A stretch of 64,000 bases of DNA from Impatiens glandulifera (lineage: Eukaryota; Streptophyta; Magnoliopsida; Ericales; Balsaminaceae), in contig NW_025919370.1 of NCBI RefSeq assembly GCF_907164915.1, positions 1 through 64,000 of the forward strand, in the 5' to 3' direction. A program made the position numbers and the translations under genes. The notes beneath the pieces were generated by a model. The model did not search any database, had not been told where the DNA came from, and saw only the letters and a list, made by a program, of their open reading frames with translations. Each line of letters starts with the position of its first letter. Within the stretch, counting starts at the first letter, position 1. Positions 21,384 to 33,182 of this stretch are shown here, one piece after another.

Positions 21384-23376
21384 ATTAATTGGAGAAGACC
21401 CGAACTCCGATCTGCTCTTGCAATCGGAGGAGCGATTGACTTCTTCATAGCCATTCATTGGAGAAAGCCCTGCTCTGATCTGCTCTCGCAGTTGGGGAGG
21501 CGATTGTTTTCTTCATTGTCGTTCAACGGAGAAAACCCATGCTCCGGTTCGCTCTCGCAGCCGGGGTGGCGACTGTTTTCTTCGCTACCATTAATTGGAG
21601 AAGACCCAAACTCCGATCTGCTCTTACAGTCGGAGGGGCGATTGACTTCTTCATAGCCATTCATTGGAGAAAGCCCCTGCTCTGATCTGCTCTCGCAGTT
21701 GGGGAGGCGATTGTTTTCTTCATTGCCGTTCAACGGAGAAAACCCATGCTCCGGTTTGCTCTCGCAGCCGGGGTGACGATTGTTTTCTTCGCTTCTATTA
21801 ATTGGAGAAGACCCAAACTCCGATCTGCTCTTGCAGTCGGAGGGGCGATTGACTTCTTCATAGCCATTCATTGGAGAAAGCCCCTGCTCTGATCTGCTCT
21901 CGCAGTTGGGGAGACGATTGTTTTCTTCATTGCCGTTCAACGGAGAAATCCCATGCTCCGGTTTGCTCTCGCAGCCGGGGTGACGATTGTTTTCTTCGCT
22001 TCTATTAATTGTAGAAGACCCAAACTCCGATCTGCTCTTGCAGTTGGAGGGGCGATTGACTTCTTCATAGCCATTCATTGGAGAAAGCCCCTGCTCTGAT
22101 CTGCTCTCGCAGTTGGGGAGGCGATTGTTTTCTTCATTGCCGTTCAACGGAGAAAACCCATGCTCCGGTTTGCTCTCGTAGCCGGGGTGGCGACTGTTTT
22201 CTTCGCTACCATTAATTGGAGAAGACCCAAACTCCGATCTGCTCTTGCAGTTGGAGGGGCGATTGACTTCTTCAAAGCCGTTCATTGGAGAAAACCCCTG
22301 CTCCGATCTGCTCTCGCAGTTGGGGAGGCGATTGTTTTCTCCATTGCCGTTCAACGGAGAAAACCCATGCTCCGGTTTGCTCTCGTAGCCGGGGTGGCGA
22401 CTGTTTTCTTCGCTACCATTAATTGGAGAAGACCCAAACTCCGATCTGCTCTTGCAATCGGAGGGGCGATTGACTTCTTCATAGCCGTTCATTGGAGAAA
22501 ACCCCTGCTCCGATCTGCTTTCGCAGTTGGGGAGGCGATTGTTTTCTCCATTGCCGTTCAACGGAGAAAACCCATGCTCCGGTTTGCTCTCGCAGCCGGG
22601 GTGGCGACTGTTTTCTTCGCTACCATTAATTGGAGAAGACCCAAACTCCGATCTGCTCTTGCAGTCGGAGGGGCGATTGACTTCTTCATAGCCATTCATT
22701 GGAGAAAACCCCTGTTCCGATCTGCTCTCGCAGTTGGGGAGGCGATTGTTTTCTTCATTGCCGTTCAACAGAGAAAACCCATGCTCCGGTTTGCTCTTGC
22801 AGCCGGGGTGGCGATTGTTTTCTTCGCTACCATTGATTGGAGAAGACCCGAACTCCGATCTGCTCTTGCAGTCGGAGGGGCGATTGACTTCTTCATAGCC
22901 GTTCATTGGAGAAAACACCTGCTCCGATCTGCTCTCGCAGTTGGGGAGGCGATTGTTTTCTCCATTGCCGTTCAATGGAGAAAACCCATGCTCCGGTTTG
23001 CTCTTACAGCCGGGGTGGCGATTGTTTTCTTCGCTTCCATTAATTGGAGAAGACCCGAACTCCGATCTGCTCGTGCAGTCGGAGGGGCGTTTGACTGATT
23101 CATTACCGCTCGATGGAGAAAACCCATGCTCCGGTTTGCTCTCGCAGCCGGGGTGGCGATTGTTTTCTTCGCTTCCATTAATTGGAGAAGACCCGAACTC
23201 CGATCTGCTCGTGCAGTCGGAGGGGCGTTTGACTGATTCATTACCGCTCGATGGAGAAAACCCATGCTCCGGTTTGCTCTCGCAGCCGGGGTGGCGACTG
23301 TTTTCTTCGCTTCTATTCATTGGAGAAACCCCCTTGCTCCGATCTGCTCTTGCAGTTGAGGGGACGATTGTTTTCT
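21384..23376. repeat. 69-bp satellite-like array with 207-bp higher-order repeats
   Basis: About 29 tandem copies of a 69-bp monomer of the form CATTGGAGAA...CTCGCAG.TGGGG.GGCGATTG. Three monomer types alternate in fixed order, giving a 207-bp higher-order unit over most of the array; near the right end only two types alternate (138 bp). Because 69 is divisible by 3, the frames stay open: a 621-codon frame on the minus strand (27 x 23 residues) and a 312-codon frame on the plus strand are by-products. Tat/Ogre elements are known to carry such 3' arrays, which can seed satellites. Confidence 0.93.
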
Positions 23377-24175
23377 CTATCCCTAATCGTCGCGAGTGTC
23401 ATCGTTCCGGCGTTCACAAAATATAAATAAATAAAAAAAACAAAAAAAAAAAATTCTTATGAATGTTTGAAGCCACAAGGATCCTCCACGGATTTTGGCA
23501 TGTTGCCTTCTTCATCGAGACCATCTAAGACTCGATGATTTCAATCCTTTGAAGACAAAGGGTTGTGTTGCTTTGTTGAAGAGTACCCTCGGAGGGGTAC
23601 ATGGTTCTAGAAGGTCTCAACGAACGACTATTTTGTCAATCGGTGAACCTAGGAGATTAAGTTTTGAGTTGTAGGGTTCCTTGATGAGGATATACCATAG
23701 AGGCTTGTTAACTGATTCTTAAACTGACAGCCTATTGGCTTTATCATTGTGTTTCTCTTGTTTTGCAGGTTTTTACTTGTGAACTTTCACTTGACAAGAA
23801 TTCACACGAGATCGGCTGTGAAAAGATGACTCATGACGATCTATTATTGAATCTGATCGTGACAAGATGCTGCTTCCTAAAATTCCTATGTAAGCTTTGA
23901 TACGAAACTTGTTCTAATGTCTCATTCTCTCTTACAGGTACGCCACGAGGATCGTTTCATGGCTCATACTTCTGGTTTCTTCACATGTGAAAAGGGCTAA
24001 AAGAGAAGAACCAATGAAGAACACTGTCAGGTTGTATCTTTCTTTTCCCTTTCATTCATTCAACTCAGGGTAAAAATGAGAAAATAAAAATGCGGTGCCT
24101 ATTTGTTCAGGCTTGGACACTCGTTTTATGAAAACAAGATTTTTTTTCTCCAAACTCTGTCCAAGAGGGGCATTC
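23377..24175. other. Gypsy 3' end with polypurine tract
   Basis: No gene. The purine run AAGAGGGG at 24163-24170, five bases before the 3' LTR, is the likely plus-strand primer (polypurine tract). Confidence 0.6.
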
Positions 24176-26727
24176 TGTAGACACCCCATTTTTACACCCT
24201 AGATACCTAATAGAAAAACCCGGCCCGAAATAATACTCATGTTTGTTTATTGAACCGGGAAAACAAAAATAGAATCACCTCGTGGAAAACTGACCCGGTA
24301 GAGCTTAAAAGATAACGATCCAAAGGTCGAGTTTCATAACGACTCTGTTTTCTCAACCTTTGACACGTTCATGTTGTACGTTTTGAAAAATCTTGAATTT
24401 TGAGTATAATGTTATTGTTTGCAAATTTGTGCAGAAAATGCTCAAAAAGAAGGAAAAACTACCGATTCAAGTCCTGGGAGCTAGCTGAAGCTATGTTGCA
24501 CTTCTAAAAATCATATCTTTTGCACCAATGATCCATCTTCAGTGTATGAGCTACCGTTGGAAAGCCCTTTGAATTACCTTTCCAACGACACCAAATACTT
24601 CTCCCAGTTCTCCCTGAAGCTCAGTCCAAGTCGCCCGCAGCGAAGATGATGCGTGAACTGACACGTTTTAGTGAGGCTAGTCTCCTGACCAACACGGACC
24701 ATTTCGTAAGCAAAGGAGAACATGGGGAGGTAGGAAAGAGTCTTGCCTTTCCAATGATACCAACCTCATTGTGGGGAAAGCTCTGTGCACAAAGTTATGG
24801 GCTATTAAAGTTATGAAAGTGAAAACCGCGGGATTGAAAAGATTGAAATGGAAGGGTGACTTTAAATGTCTATTCGATGTAGATCGTAGTACTATGTTCG
24901 AGGCATTGGTTTTGTACACCGATGCCAGTCATTATTGAAGCTTGAACCTGCAGTTCACTTGAGTTCTTATTGGATTGTTTACTTTGCTGAATTAACATAC
25001 TGTATTGGTTAAACTTTAGCTGTTAATTGCATTGATTGAGAATAGCTTAGGTCTAGATTAGGATTAGAATTCTTCTGTTTTAGGATTCCAGTCCATTTTT
25101 GCTGGAATTCCGAAATCTGCGTTCGCCAAAAGGAAAGAGGTGCAGGTGCTGTGTTCTAGTTATTCTGCAGTGTCTTCTTCAGCTGTGGAAGATTAGGTGC
25201 GACTTCAACTTCAGGCGGCTAGGCGAACTGTCGCGGTGATCACAGCTGCGATGAAGGATAAAAAATTTAGGTTGCGGCGGTCTTGCAGTTTGAAGAAACA
25301 ACATCAAGCGCTCTCTCTCTCTCTCTTTGAGATTCGTCGAATCAACAGGACGAACTACAGTGGGAAGAAGATGGAACTCAGACGGGATGAACGGACCAGC
25401 GGAAGATTCGCCTTCAGAACGATCTTCGATCTCAGGCGCAGTGTCGCCGGAAATCGTCTGGCCAGAAATCGCCATCGCCGGAGGGGTCGCCGGAGACGAG
25501 GAGTATCTCTGTTATATCCTCTTCCCTCAACTTCTGTTGAAGTTGCAAAGAAGCCCCCAGGCCTCTTTTATTTTTAAATATGCCTAACAACTTTAATTTC
25601 GAATTAATTATTTAATTCGAAATTAAAGTAGTCCCTGAACTCTTTCCCTCCTTTCAATTGGACCTCTAAACTTTCTTTTCCTTTTATTTTAATTTAAAAC
25701 TTTCAAAAAAAATAAAAAAATAATATAAACTTAGGTCCTGTTTGTTTCCCAATTTTAACAAACCACCTTAAAATGATGATTCTAACATTCAAGCCACTTT
25801 CAAACTTTCTCAAATTTCCCAAAAACTCCAAAATATTATTTTCTTCAAAAATGATTTTTCTCGGAATTTTTAGGGCCCGTTTGGAAAAATGTCTATCTTT
25901 GCAGTGTCATATCGGGGGTTCTATAACTCCGAAAATTCCAAACTCGATTACTATGAGCTTTTAATAATATTTTTTACTATCATATGAAACTTTTAGGAAT
26001 TTTGGGAATTATTTTTGAAAATGACTCATTTTAATGTGTTGTGTTCGGAGTTCTCTTTAACTCTGAAAATTTTAAATCGGGAAACACTTGGGACCTTAAG
26101 TTAATCCACTCCCTTCTCTCCTTTGAGCAAAAGAATAAAATTCTAGTCCTCCAATCGAATTGTCATTCTCCTCATCTATCCTCATTTGATTTTTCTCGGG
26201 AATTCTGATTCTCATTTTTCTTTGACAAGATTGCTCTATGCCTTGCGATGCTCTTTGATGCCTTTCAATGCCTTTTAATACTTTTCAATGCCTTATCCTT
26301 GTCAGATACCCCATGAATAGGACTAGCCCCTTGCAAAATGATCAAGATTTCTCACACAAGCAAAAGAGTTCTGAACTCAGAATGAAAACGTAATAATCTT
26401 TCAAACATCATATGGCCAATTACATAGGAGTAGAGACTGTCTGTAAAGACAGGCGTATAGGACATAGCGCCGTAGGCCCTTTCCTAATACGTAACCAAAC
26501 ACCGGACTCTTAAAATGAATCTCTGATTTTTCTTTTCTTTAGTTTCTTTGGGAAGTAAACTAAAGTGGCGACTCTCAAGTCAATTAGATCAACACATTTG
26601 CGAGTGTGTCGATTTAAAACCTGTACGGGCCAATTCAATTCGAAAAAATGGAGCGTATGCCAATTAAATCAAAAAAAATGGGCACACGCGCCAGAAAATC
26701 CGAAGTGAACGAAAATGAACGCGTACA
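24176..26727 (+). repeat. Gypsy 3' LTR (2,552 bp)
   Basis: Same start and end as the 5' LTR. It lacks about 530 bp present in the 5' copy (11693-12225): here TTTAAATG runs straight into TCTATTCGATG near 24865. It also has three extra bases near 25122 (GCGTTCGCC against GCGCC). Other differences are scattered single bases. Confidence 0.92.
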
Positions 26728-28818
26728 GACATATTTCTCCAGCCATTGATCGACGAGTTGACTGAACTGTGGCAAACTGGTGTGAGAACGTTTGATGCAC
26801 ACACCTCGCAATACTTTAACATGCGAGCGGCGTTGTTGTGGACCATTAACGATTTTCCCGCATACGCGAATTTATCAGGCTAGAGTACGAAAGGTAAATT
26901 TGCTTGTCCTTGTTGTAACAACGACACGATATCTCTTCGATTGGTTCATGGTTCCAAACAATGTTACATGGGTCATAGACGCTTCCTTCCACCAAAGCAC
27001 AAATACAGAAGGGATAAAGAGTCGTTTGATGGTCGAACTGATTATTGAGAGCCCCCTAGATTGTTAACGGGTCAAGAAAGTTACGAGCAAGCACGAGACC
27101 TAGAAGACATAATTCTTAGTACGGATCTAAACAAGAAAACCAAGATATATCATGAAACGCGGGGAGACAATTGGAACAAATTGAGCATTTTCTTCCGTTT
27201 GCCTTATTGGAAATCATTATTATTGAGACATAATTTGGATGTGATGCATATTGAGAAAAATATTTGTGATAGCGTGTTGGGAACAATAATGAATGTGAAA
27301 GAGAAGACGAAGGATGGTCCTAAAGCGCGTAAAGACTTACAACTATTAGGCATAAAATCATGGTTACATCCTATAAATGATGAAGGAGTGGCTCATTATC
27401 CAGAAGCGCATTTCACTTTGACATCCGATAATAAAAAACGTTTTTGGAAATTCTTGAAAGATCTCAAGTTGCCTGATGGTTTTGCTCAAATATCAGTGGT
27501 TGTGTAAATTTGGAAGAGAAAAAGATTTCGGGATTAAAGAGTCATGATTTTCACATTTTGTTGGAATATCTTATTCTTTTAGCAACCGGTGGATTACTTC
27601 TAGATAATGTGTATGATGCGTTAGTAAATTTGTCTCGGTTCTTTCGGTTGTTGTGTTTCAAAGATTTGATTCAAGCGGACCTCGAACAATTGTACATGGA
27701 TATTACATTGACACTTTGCAAATTTGAAATGATTTTTCCGCCGTCAATCTTCGACATCATGATGCATCTCCCGGTTCACTTGTCATTTGAGGATTTGCTT
27801 GGGAGACCTGTTCAGTATCGATGGATATATCCGTTTGAACATTACATGGGTACAATGAAAAGATATTTGCGGAATAATAACCACCCAGAAGCCTCTATAA
27901 ACGAGAGCTATCTTGTAAATGAGAGTATTAATTTATGTGCCAGGTATATGGAGGAAGAAGAGCAAGAAAATGCACAAACTGAAATCTCGGGCATTTCTAT
28001 ATTTTCATCGTTGGAAGACCTATCTAACAGAAAAATATACAACTTGGATTATATCGATCGAGTGACAGCTCATTCATACATTTTGAAAAATTGCCCCGAA
28101 GCAGAACCTTTTTACATGTAAGATTCTATGTTGCTGTTATTAATTAGCATTAAAGAGTATGCTATTTAATATTCGATCTTTTTGCAGAGATTACATGCAG
28201 TATTGCAATAACAACGAGTCTCGTGGAGAAACGTTTGCCGCATATTTCAAACATAGAGTGAGTTAATTATAAACCATATATTCTAACTCTTTATATTTAT
28301 TTTAACAACTACATGTCGGGTATATGTATGTATAGGTTGCTCAATTAACCGAATTTAACGACATATCAAGAGACCTCAAGATCTTAGGAGAAGGTCCAAG
28401 TATGTACTCGTCTATGTATGTTTGGTGTAAAGTAAACGGAGACAAATTCTGTACAGAAAAACACGACGAAGGTTTGACAACTCAAAATAGTGGGGTGGTT
28501 GTTGAAGGGTTCAATGGGTCTGAAACTATGTCATACTACGGAGTTTTAACAGATATAATCGAAGTGCAATACTTTTCTCACAAACGAGTTGTTTTATTCA
28601 AGTGTAAGTGGTTTGATACACACTCGGGGGAACTAGGAGTGAAAGTGGATAAATATGGCTTCGTAAGTATAAATGTAAACCGAATTTTAAAAACCCAAAG
28701 TCAAGACCCGTATATATTGGCGAGTCAAGCAAAACAAGTATTCTACGCCCTTGATATGTCAGCCCGACCCGGTTGGAAGATTGTGACAAAAATAAAACCG
28801 CAGTTTACAAATATGTAG
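26728..28818 (+). pseudogene. tnpD transposase, 3' part (TNP2 end, DUF4218, DUF4216)
   Basis: Resumes after the gypsy element in the exact frame of the 5' part, beginning with the second GACAT copy. The TNP2 remainder shows FLQPLIDELTELW, KFACPCCNNDT, FFRLPYWKSLLLRHNLDVMHIEKN. The C-terminal part shows a DUF4218 block (HLPVHLSFEDLLGRPVQYRW, YPFEHYMGTMKRYLRN) and a DUF4216 block (YYGVLTDIIEVQY, ALDMSARPGWKIV). Splice sites are seen at 28117/28118 and 28187, and at 28257/28258 and 28335. Breaks: TAG at 26881-26883 where a conserved Trp is expected, TGA at 27046-27048, and a frameshift near 27485-27495. Final stop TAG at 28816-28818. Confidence 0.9.
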
Positions 28819-28956
28819 ATCAGATTAATTAATTAGGTAGATTATATGTTTTTTACTTTATATTATTTCTTATTACTACTTTATTTCAATTATTCGCTCA
28901 TTTATTAATGGTATGCATTAAGAATTTCTAAAGGTAGTAAAGAACCTTGGTGGAGT

Positions 28957-30746
28957 ATGAGGAAAACACCCAGCAAACTCTCTAAGCCGTACCAGAACCT
29001 CATTGCACAATCAGAAAACTTAAGGCTCCGAGAATCGTCTACTAGAGATCCACCACCTATTGCTGTAGTCCCGATAGCTACTGCTCCCCCAGCAGACGAG
29101 GATGTTGATGCTGCTGAGGCAGAAGAGTTTATAGAGAGTACGTTTGCTGATATGGGGGATGACGACGATGAGGCTGACGACGAGGGTCACGAGGAGCATC
29201 GGGACGAGGATGAAGAGGAGGAGCATGGATCCACTCCCGACCCATCATCGACAGGTAACTTGTTTACAATTAGTTATAGTCTGAATTGATTCACATATCT
29301 GATTATGAATTTGATAATTTCGAAGAATCTTGTGCCCGCAAGAGACGGGGGAAAAACAAGAATATTGCGTTATCTAAGAGACCAGCGGGGACAAGGATTC
29401 CTCTAACTTTTAGAGAGATAGATGGGAGGCCGGGCGGTGTTAACGTTGGAAGAACAAGGTGGTCTAGACATGTGGGGTCGGTTGTGCGGGATCCCTCAGC
29501 CGTCTCGCACCGTCTTTTGATGTGGAAGGCATTAAGTGCTGACCAATTGGATTACATTTGGACTGCTGTGAAGGTAAAATTAATTAATTATACATTAATC
29601 ATTCAATAATTATTTTAAAACATTTGAATGTTTTTATTTTCAGGATCCGTTCGAGGCTATTAATGGTTCTATTGATTTTTTTCGAAAGACCGGAATGGGA
29701 CACGTCAAACAGATATGGGATAGATGGCGCTCGGATTTGCACAAGGAATATATCCGCGTCCATAAAGGAGACGAGGCCGCGGTACTTGCCAATCCTCCAC
29801 CAGACTACGATCGAGATGATTGGGAGTTTGTGTGTCGCAACCATTTCTTTACGGAGAAATTTAAGGTACGGTTTCATAATTCAAATAAAATATGATATTA
29901 GTTATTCTAACTTCAATTTTTTATTTGAAATTCAGAAAAATAGTAGCACAAATATAGCTAACAGAAAGCAGCTAAAATTCCCGCATCATACGGGAAGTAG
30001 ACCGTTTGCTCAAATTGAAGAAGAGTTGGTAAGTACATTATTTGTAATATCTTAATATAAAGATTGTTATGAGTTATATAATTTTTTTTTTCAACAAGCG
30101 ATTGAAATGGGACGGGCTCCATCTGTCGTTGAAGTGTTCAAGAGGACCCGTACCCCAAAACCGACAAAAGAAAACCCAACTCCCGTCCCGGACAAACGCG
30201 TGCAAGAGAAAATTGTAAGTGAATTGAATTTAAATAAATTACTTATAACTAGTTTATAAATTATTATATAATTGACAAATTATTTCAAATTTGCAGGTTG
30301 AGATGGAGGAAGTTCTAAGTAACGAACCGGAAATATCAGACTTTGAGTTGACGGAGAGAGTATTCGGATGCCAAAAACATGGGGGAGTATTCAGTATGGG
30401 ATCAGGCGTCCGACCCACACACTTTCGTCAGGATCTACGAAGTTCTAACAATTCTCAACGAGCCACTGATCGATTGTTTGAGGAGAATCAAAGAATGGCG
30501 ATGGAACTTGAGGAATTGAAGAAAAGGGATGAAGAAAAAACTCAAATGATTAATCAAATACAATCGGAAAAGGTAGAATTGATTTCAAGAATGGATAGAG
30601 AAAGTGCAAAACAGGAGAAGGAAATGTTAGAATTGAATGCAAGATTAGAGAGTTTTGAAATGTTTATGCGGCAATATCAACCACCCCTCCCCCCACCAGC
30701 TAATTCTAAGACGTTTCGACTATATGAATTGATTGAATATGTTTAA
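28957..30746 (+). CDS. tnpA-like protein, Transposase_24 (Ptta/En/Spm) family
   Basis: Six exons: 28957-29254, 29326-29573, 29644-29865, 29936-30028, 30099-30214 and 30297-30746, about 475 aa, with clean GT-AG sites. Exon 1 starts RKTPSKLSKPYQNLIAQSE and ends in an Asp/Glu-rich stretch. Exons 2-5 hold the Transposase_24 region (RTRWSRHVGSV; IWDRWRSDLHKEY; SRPFAQIEEEL; EMGRAPSVVEVFKRTRT). Exon 6 ends in a coiled coil and a Pro tail. No internal stop is present; the only flaw is the exon 5 acceptor (CAACAAG|CG), which leaves the frame one base short. In En/Spm, TnpA binds subterminal repeats and aids transposition. In-frame codons just upstream (EPWWS) suggest an earlier first exon. Confidence 0.82.
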
Positions 30747-30889
30747 TGGTTTAATGTAAAACATGTTGTTGGGATGATTGATATGAGAATTTTGGAATGA
30801 TGATTTTGTTTTATGAATTGATTGGTTTGGCTGAATAGGTTTAGGTTTCGGTTGAGCACAAAACAATAGGGCTATTTTGTAAATTTTGT

Positions 30890-31514
30890 AGGGAAAAACC
30901 GAAAGTTAAATGGAAGCTTTCGGTTTTTCTTTAAAGGGAAAAACAGAAGGTTAAGCTAATAACTCTCGGTTTTTCTTTAAAGGAAAAAACCGAAGGTTAA
31001 GCTAATAACTCTCGGTTTTTGTATAAAGGAAAAAACCGAAGGTTAAGCTAATAACTCTCGGTTTTTCTTTAAAGGAAAAAACCGAAGGTTAAGCAAATAA
31101 CTCTCGGTTTTTGTATAAAGGAAAAAACCGAAGGTTAAGCTAATAACTCTCGGTTTTTCTTTAAACGAAAAAACCGAAGGTTAAGCTAATAACTCTCGGA
31201 TTTTCTTTAAAGAAAAAAACCGAAGGTTAAGCTAATAATTCTCGGTTTTTCTTCAAAGGGAAAAACCGAAGGTTAATTCAATAACTCTCGGTTTTTCTTT
31301 AAAGGGAAAAACCGAAGATTAAGCTAATAACTCTCGGTTTTTCTCATTTGAAGAAAACCCGAGAACTATAGGATATCTTTCGGTAAACGCACAATTATTT
31401 TTAACGACGGAGTCAATACCGAGGGATGGCGACAGTTACCTTAACTCTTGGATTTTGGTCTATACCAAAAGTTATAGGGTCAAAACCGAGAGTTATCACT
31501 CTCGGTTTTGACCA
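30890..31514. repeat. CACTA right subterminal repeat array
   Basis: About nine units of roughly 50 bp of the form AAAACCGAAGGTTAAGCTAATAACTCTCGGTTTTT, each an inverted pair (ACCGAAGGTT against AACTCTCGGT). The right array uses the CTCTCGG variant on one arm, unlike the left arrays, so the two ends are not mirror copies. Confidence 0.87.
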
Positions 31515-31532
31515 CTTTTTTTACCAGTGTAT
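31515..31532 (-). repeat. CACTA right terminal repeat and TAT target duplication
   Basis: CTTTTTTTACCAGTG ends at 31529 and is followed by TAT at 31530-31532. Confidence 0.92.
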
Positions 31533-33182
31533 GATATTTCACTAATGATTTAAGGTTCATCTCTTACAAACATCCTAATTGTGTGAAAGTAACAATTTTA
31601 TGACTTTATGAAAAGATAATCCTAGTGTAATGCATGAAAGAGTTGTTGCTTGCAATGAAAACAATGTATGAATACATGCAATGAAATTGTCAATCATATT
31701 TAAAATGTTAATATTGTGTTAGAATAAGTTAAAAGAAAGAATTAATTAAAGAATAATTAATTAAAATTAAACATATTTAAAAAGATTAAAATGAACTTAG
31801 ATAAAACTAAGTTTAAACTTTTACGACATAGTTTTGATGATGACTAAGTGAATAAAACTAAGTTTTGCAAAAATATCTTGTGCAGGTACAACTCAAAAAG
31901 CGCGAGCAGACATCTCAATGTGAGAAGACGTCTTGAGCTGTGAAGCGCGAGCACAAGCAGACATCTCAAGCTAAGATGCGTGAACAGATGTCCTAAGCAA
32001 TGAAAGCGCTAACAAACTTCTCAATGCAAGTAGACGTCTCAGCGGGAGCAAACGCCTTACTTCAGCAGCAGTCTGAAGTAGAGCGAGCAGACGTCTTGCT
32101 TTAGCAGTGGTCTAAAGAAGTGCGAGCAGACGCCTTGCTTCAGCAGTAATCTGAAGAGCGCGAGTAGACACCTTGCTTCAGCATCAGTCTGAAGAAGCGC
32201 GAGTAAACGCCTTGTTTCAGCAGCAATTTGAAGAAGCGCGAGAAGACACCTTTCTAAAATTTGTCTTTCTAGCAAATTGGTTTTGGTATGAAGAAAATTG
32301 AGCTAGTTATGACATCCAGCCTAATACTAAGTTTGTGTTCTAGCTACACTTTTATACAAAATGAAAATATATCTGTTTCTAAAAAAATTGGATCATAATC
32401 TAGCCACAATCATTTACAAAACAAAACTATATCTCACCCCTGCCACACTGTTATTCAAAAAAAACATTCAATCAATTAAAACTACAAAATTTGGCGATTT
32501 GTCAAAGGGATTCGAGAAAAAATCACAATTTAAAAAAAAAATAAAGAACTTTCCAAATGTGACCATAGTTTTATAAAAAGTTCTAAATTTACACATGCTG
32601 ATGCATATTGTATTTTTAGCAGTAACTTATGGATTAGTACACTATGACCCAAGCATACATGTTTTTTCCTAGCTTCGAGTACAATTGCATTCTTAAAAGA
32701 CGTCAAGTAAGAGTTAAGTAGCTGTAAAGACATACAAACCACTAAGTTCAATAGAAACATTGCAAACCAACTCACTAGAATATGATGGTACGAAATAGTC
32801 AAAAGAAAGGAATAAGAGTAAGAAGCCATAACAGGGGATGAGAATAAAATTTTGGAATTTGTTCCATTTCATATTCAACTCCTATAACCTTTTCCAATAC
32901 AAGAATTCCAAGATATCTTATATGAATCACTTTTTGTTTCTAGATCTGAATACCGATCTACATGAGAAACTCCTAAAAAATGTTTTTAATATGAGTCTTT
33001 ATTTTCAAATGTGATCTTGTCTCGATCCACATCTGGATGAAATATCTGACAAAAAGAAGTGTTTTCAAATGGGGCAAGTCATCTTTCCTATTTAGTGCTC
33101 AAACCCTAACCCTACCTAGTTACATCCTAACATATGACTAAGAAATGAAAAATAAAAACTCAGGTTATAGATCCATTCTCAC
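31533..33182. other. Non-coding DNA with 54-60-bp tandem repeat, inside or beyond the CNNM gene
   Basis: About 32040-32265 holds four to five imperfect copies of a unit like GCGAGCAGACGCCTTGCTTC with AGCAGTCTGAAG spacing; related single units lie at 31895-32040. No exon of the CNNM gene downstream of exon 7 could be found here. The remainder is AT-rich and shows no gene. Confidence 0.6.

Larger units (their letters stand above)
11004..26727 (+). mobile_element. Ty3/gypsy retrotransposon, Tat lineage, nested in tnpD
   Basis: 15,724-bp element bounded by long LTRs that start TGTAGACACC and end GCGTACA, flanked by the 5-bp target duplication GACAT (10999-11003 and 26728-26732). Tat lineage is inferred from the extra RNase H-like domain after the normal RT-RNase H (pol at 16044-19452), the DUF7745-like gag-side ORF, the very long LTRs and the long tandem-repeat-rich 3' region. 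Pol has two nonsense codons and a frameshift; I find no CCHC zinc knuckle or protease motif, so the internal region has also lost sequence. Apart from one 530-bp length difference the LTRs differ at only scattered bases, which points to a fairly recent insertion. Confidence 0.93.
5374..31529 (+). mobile_element. CACTA (En/Spm) DNA transposon, 26.2 kb with a nested retrotransposon
   Basis: The left end reads CACTTGTAAAAAAAG and the right end CTTTTTTTACCAGTG, inverted repeats with 14 of 15 positions matching. Both are flanked by the 3-bp target duplication TAT (5371-5373 and 31530-31532), the duplication size expected for CACTA elements. Between them are subterminal arrays of palindromic repeats, a small TnpA-like gene (6166-6459), tnpD (9772-28818, with domains of the Transposase-associated, TNP2 and DUF4218/DUF4216 families) and tnpA (28957-30746, Transposase_24 family). 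A Tat-lineage gypsy element sits inside tnpD; without it the CACTA element would be about 10.4 kb. With tnpD broken the copy cannot move alone, but its ends and tnpA look usable. Confidence 0.93.

Noticed and set aside
21455..23320. A 621-codon minus-strand ORF and a 312-codon plus-strand ORF (22160-23098)
   Set aside because: Both are by-products of a 69-bp tandem array; 69 is divisible by three, so any frame without a stop in the monomer stays open. No domain, and antisense to the retrotransposon.
26792..27067. A 91-codon plus-strand ORF
   Set aside because: Off-frame shadow of the tnpD exon, whose true frame carries the TNP2 motifs.
32057..32275. A 72-codon minus-strand Leu-rich repeat-like ORF
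   Set aside because: Translation of a 54-60-bp tandem DNA repeat; not a true LRR protein.
32281..33182. Possible remaining CNNM exons (CBS domain)
   Set aside because: Read on the minus strand for the expected block after NSKLDW; nothing matching was found.
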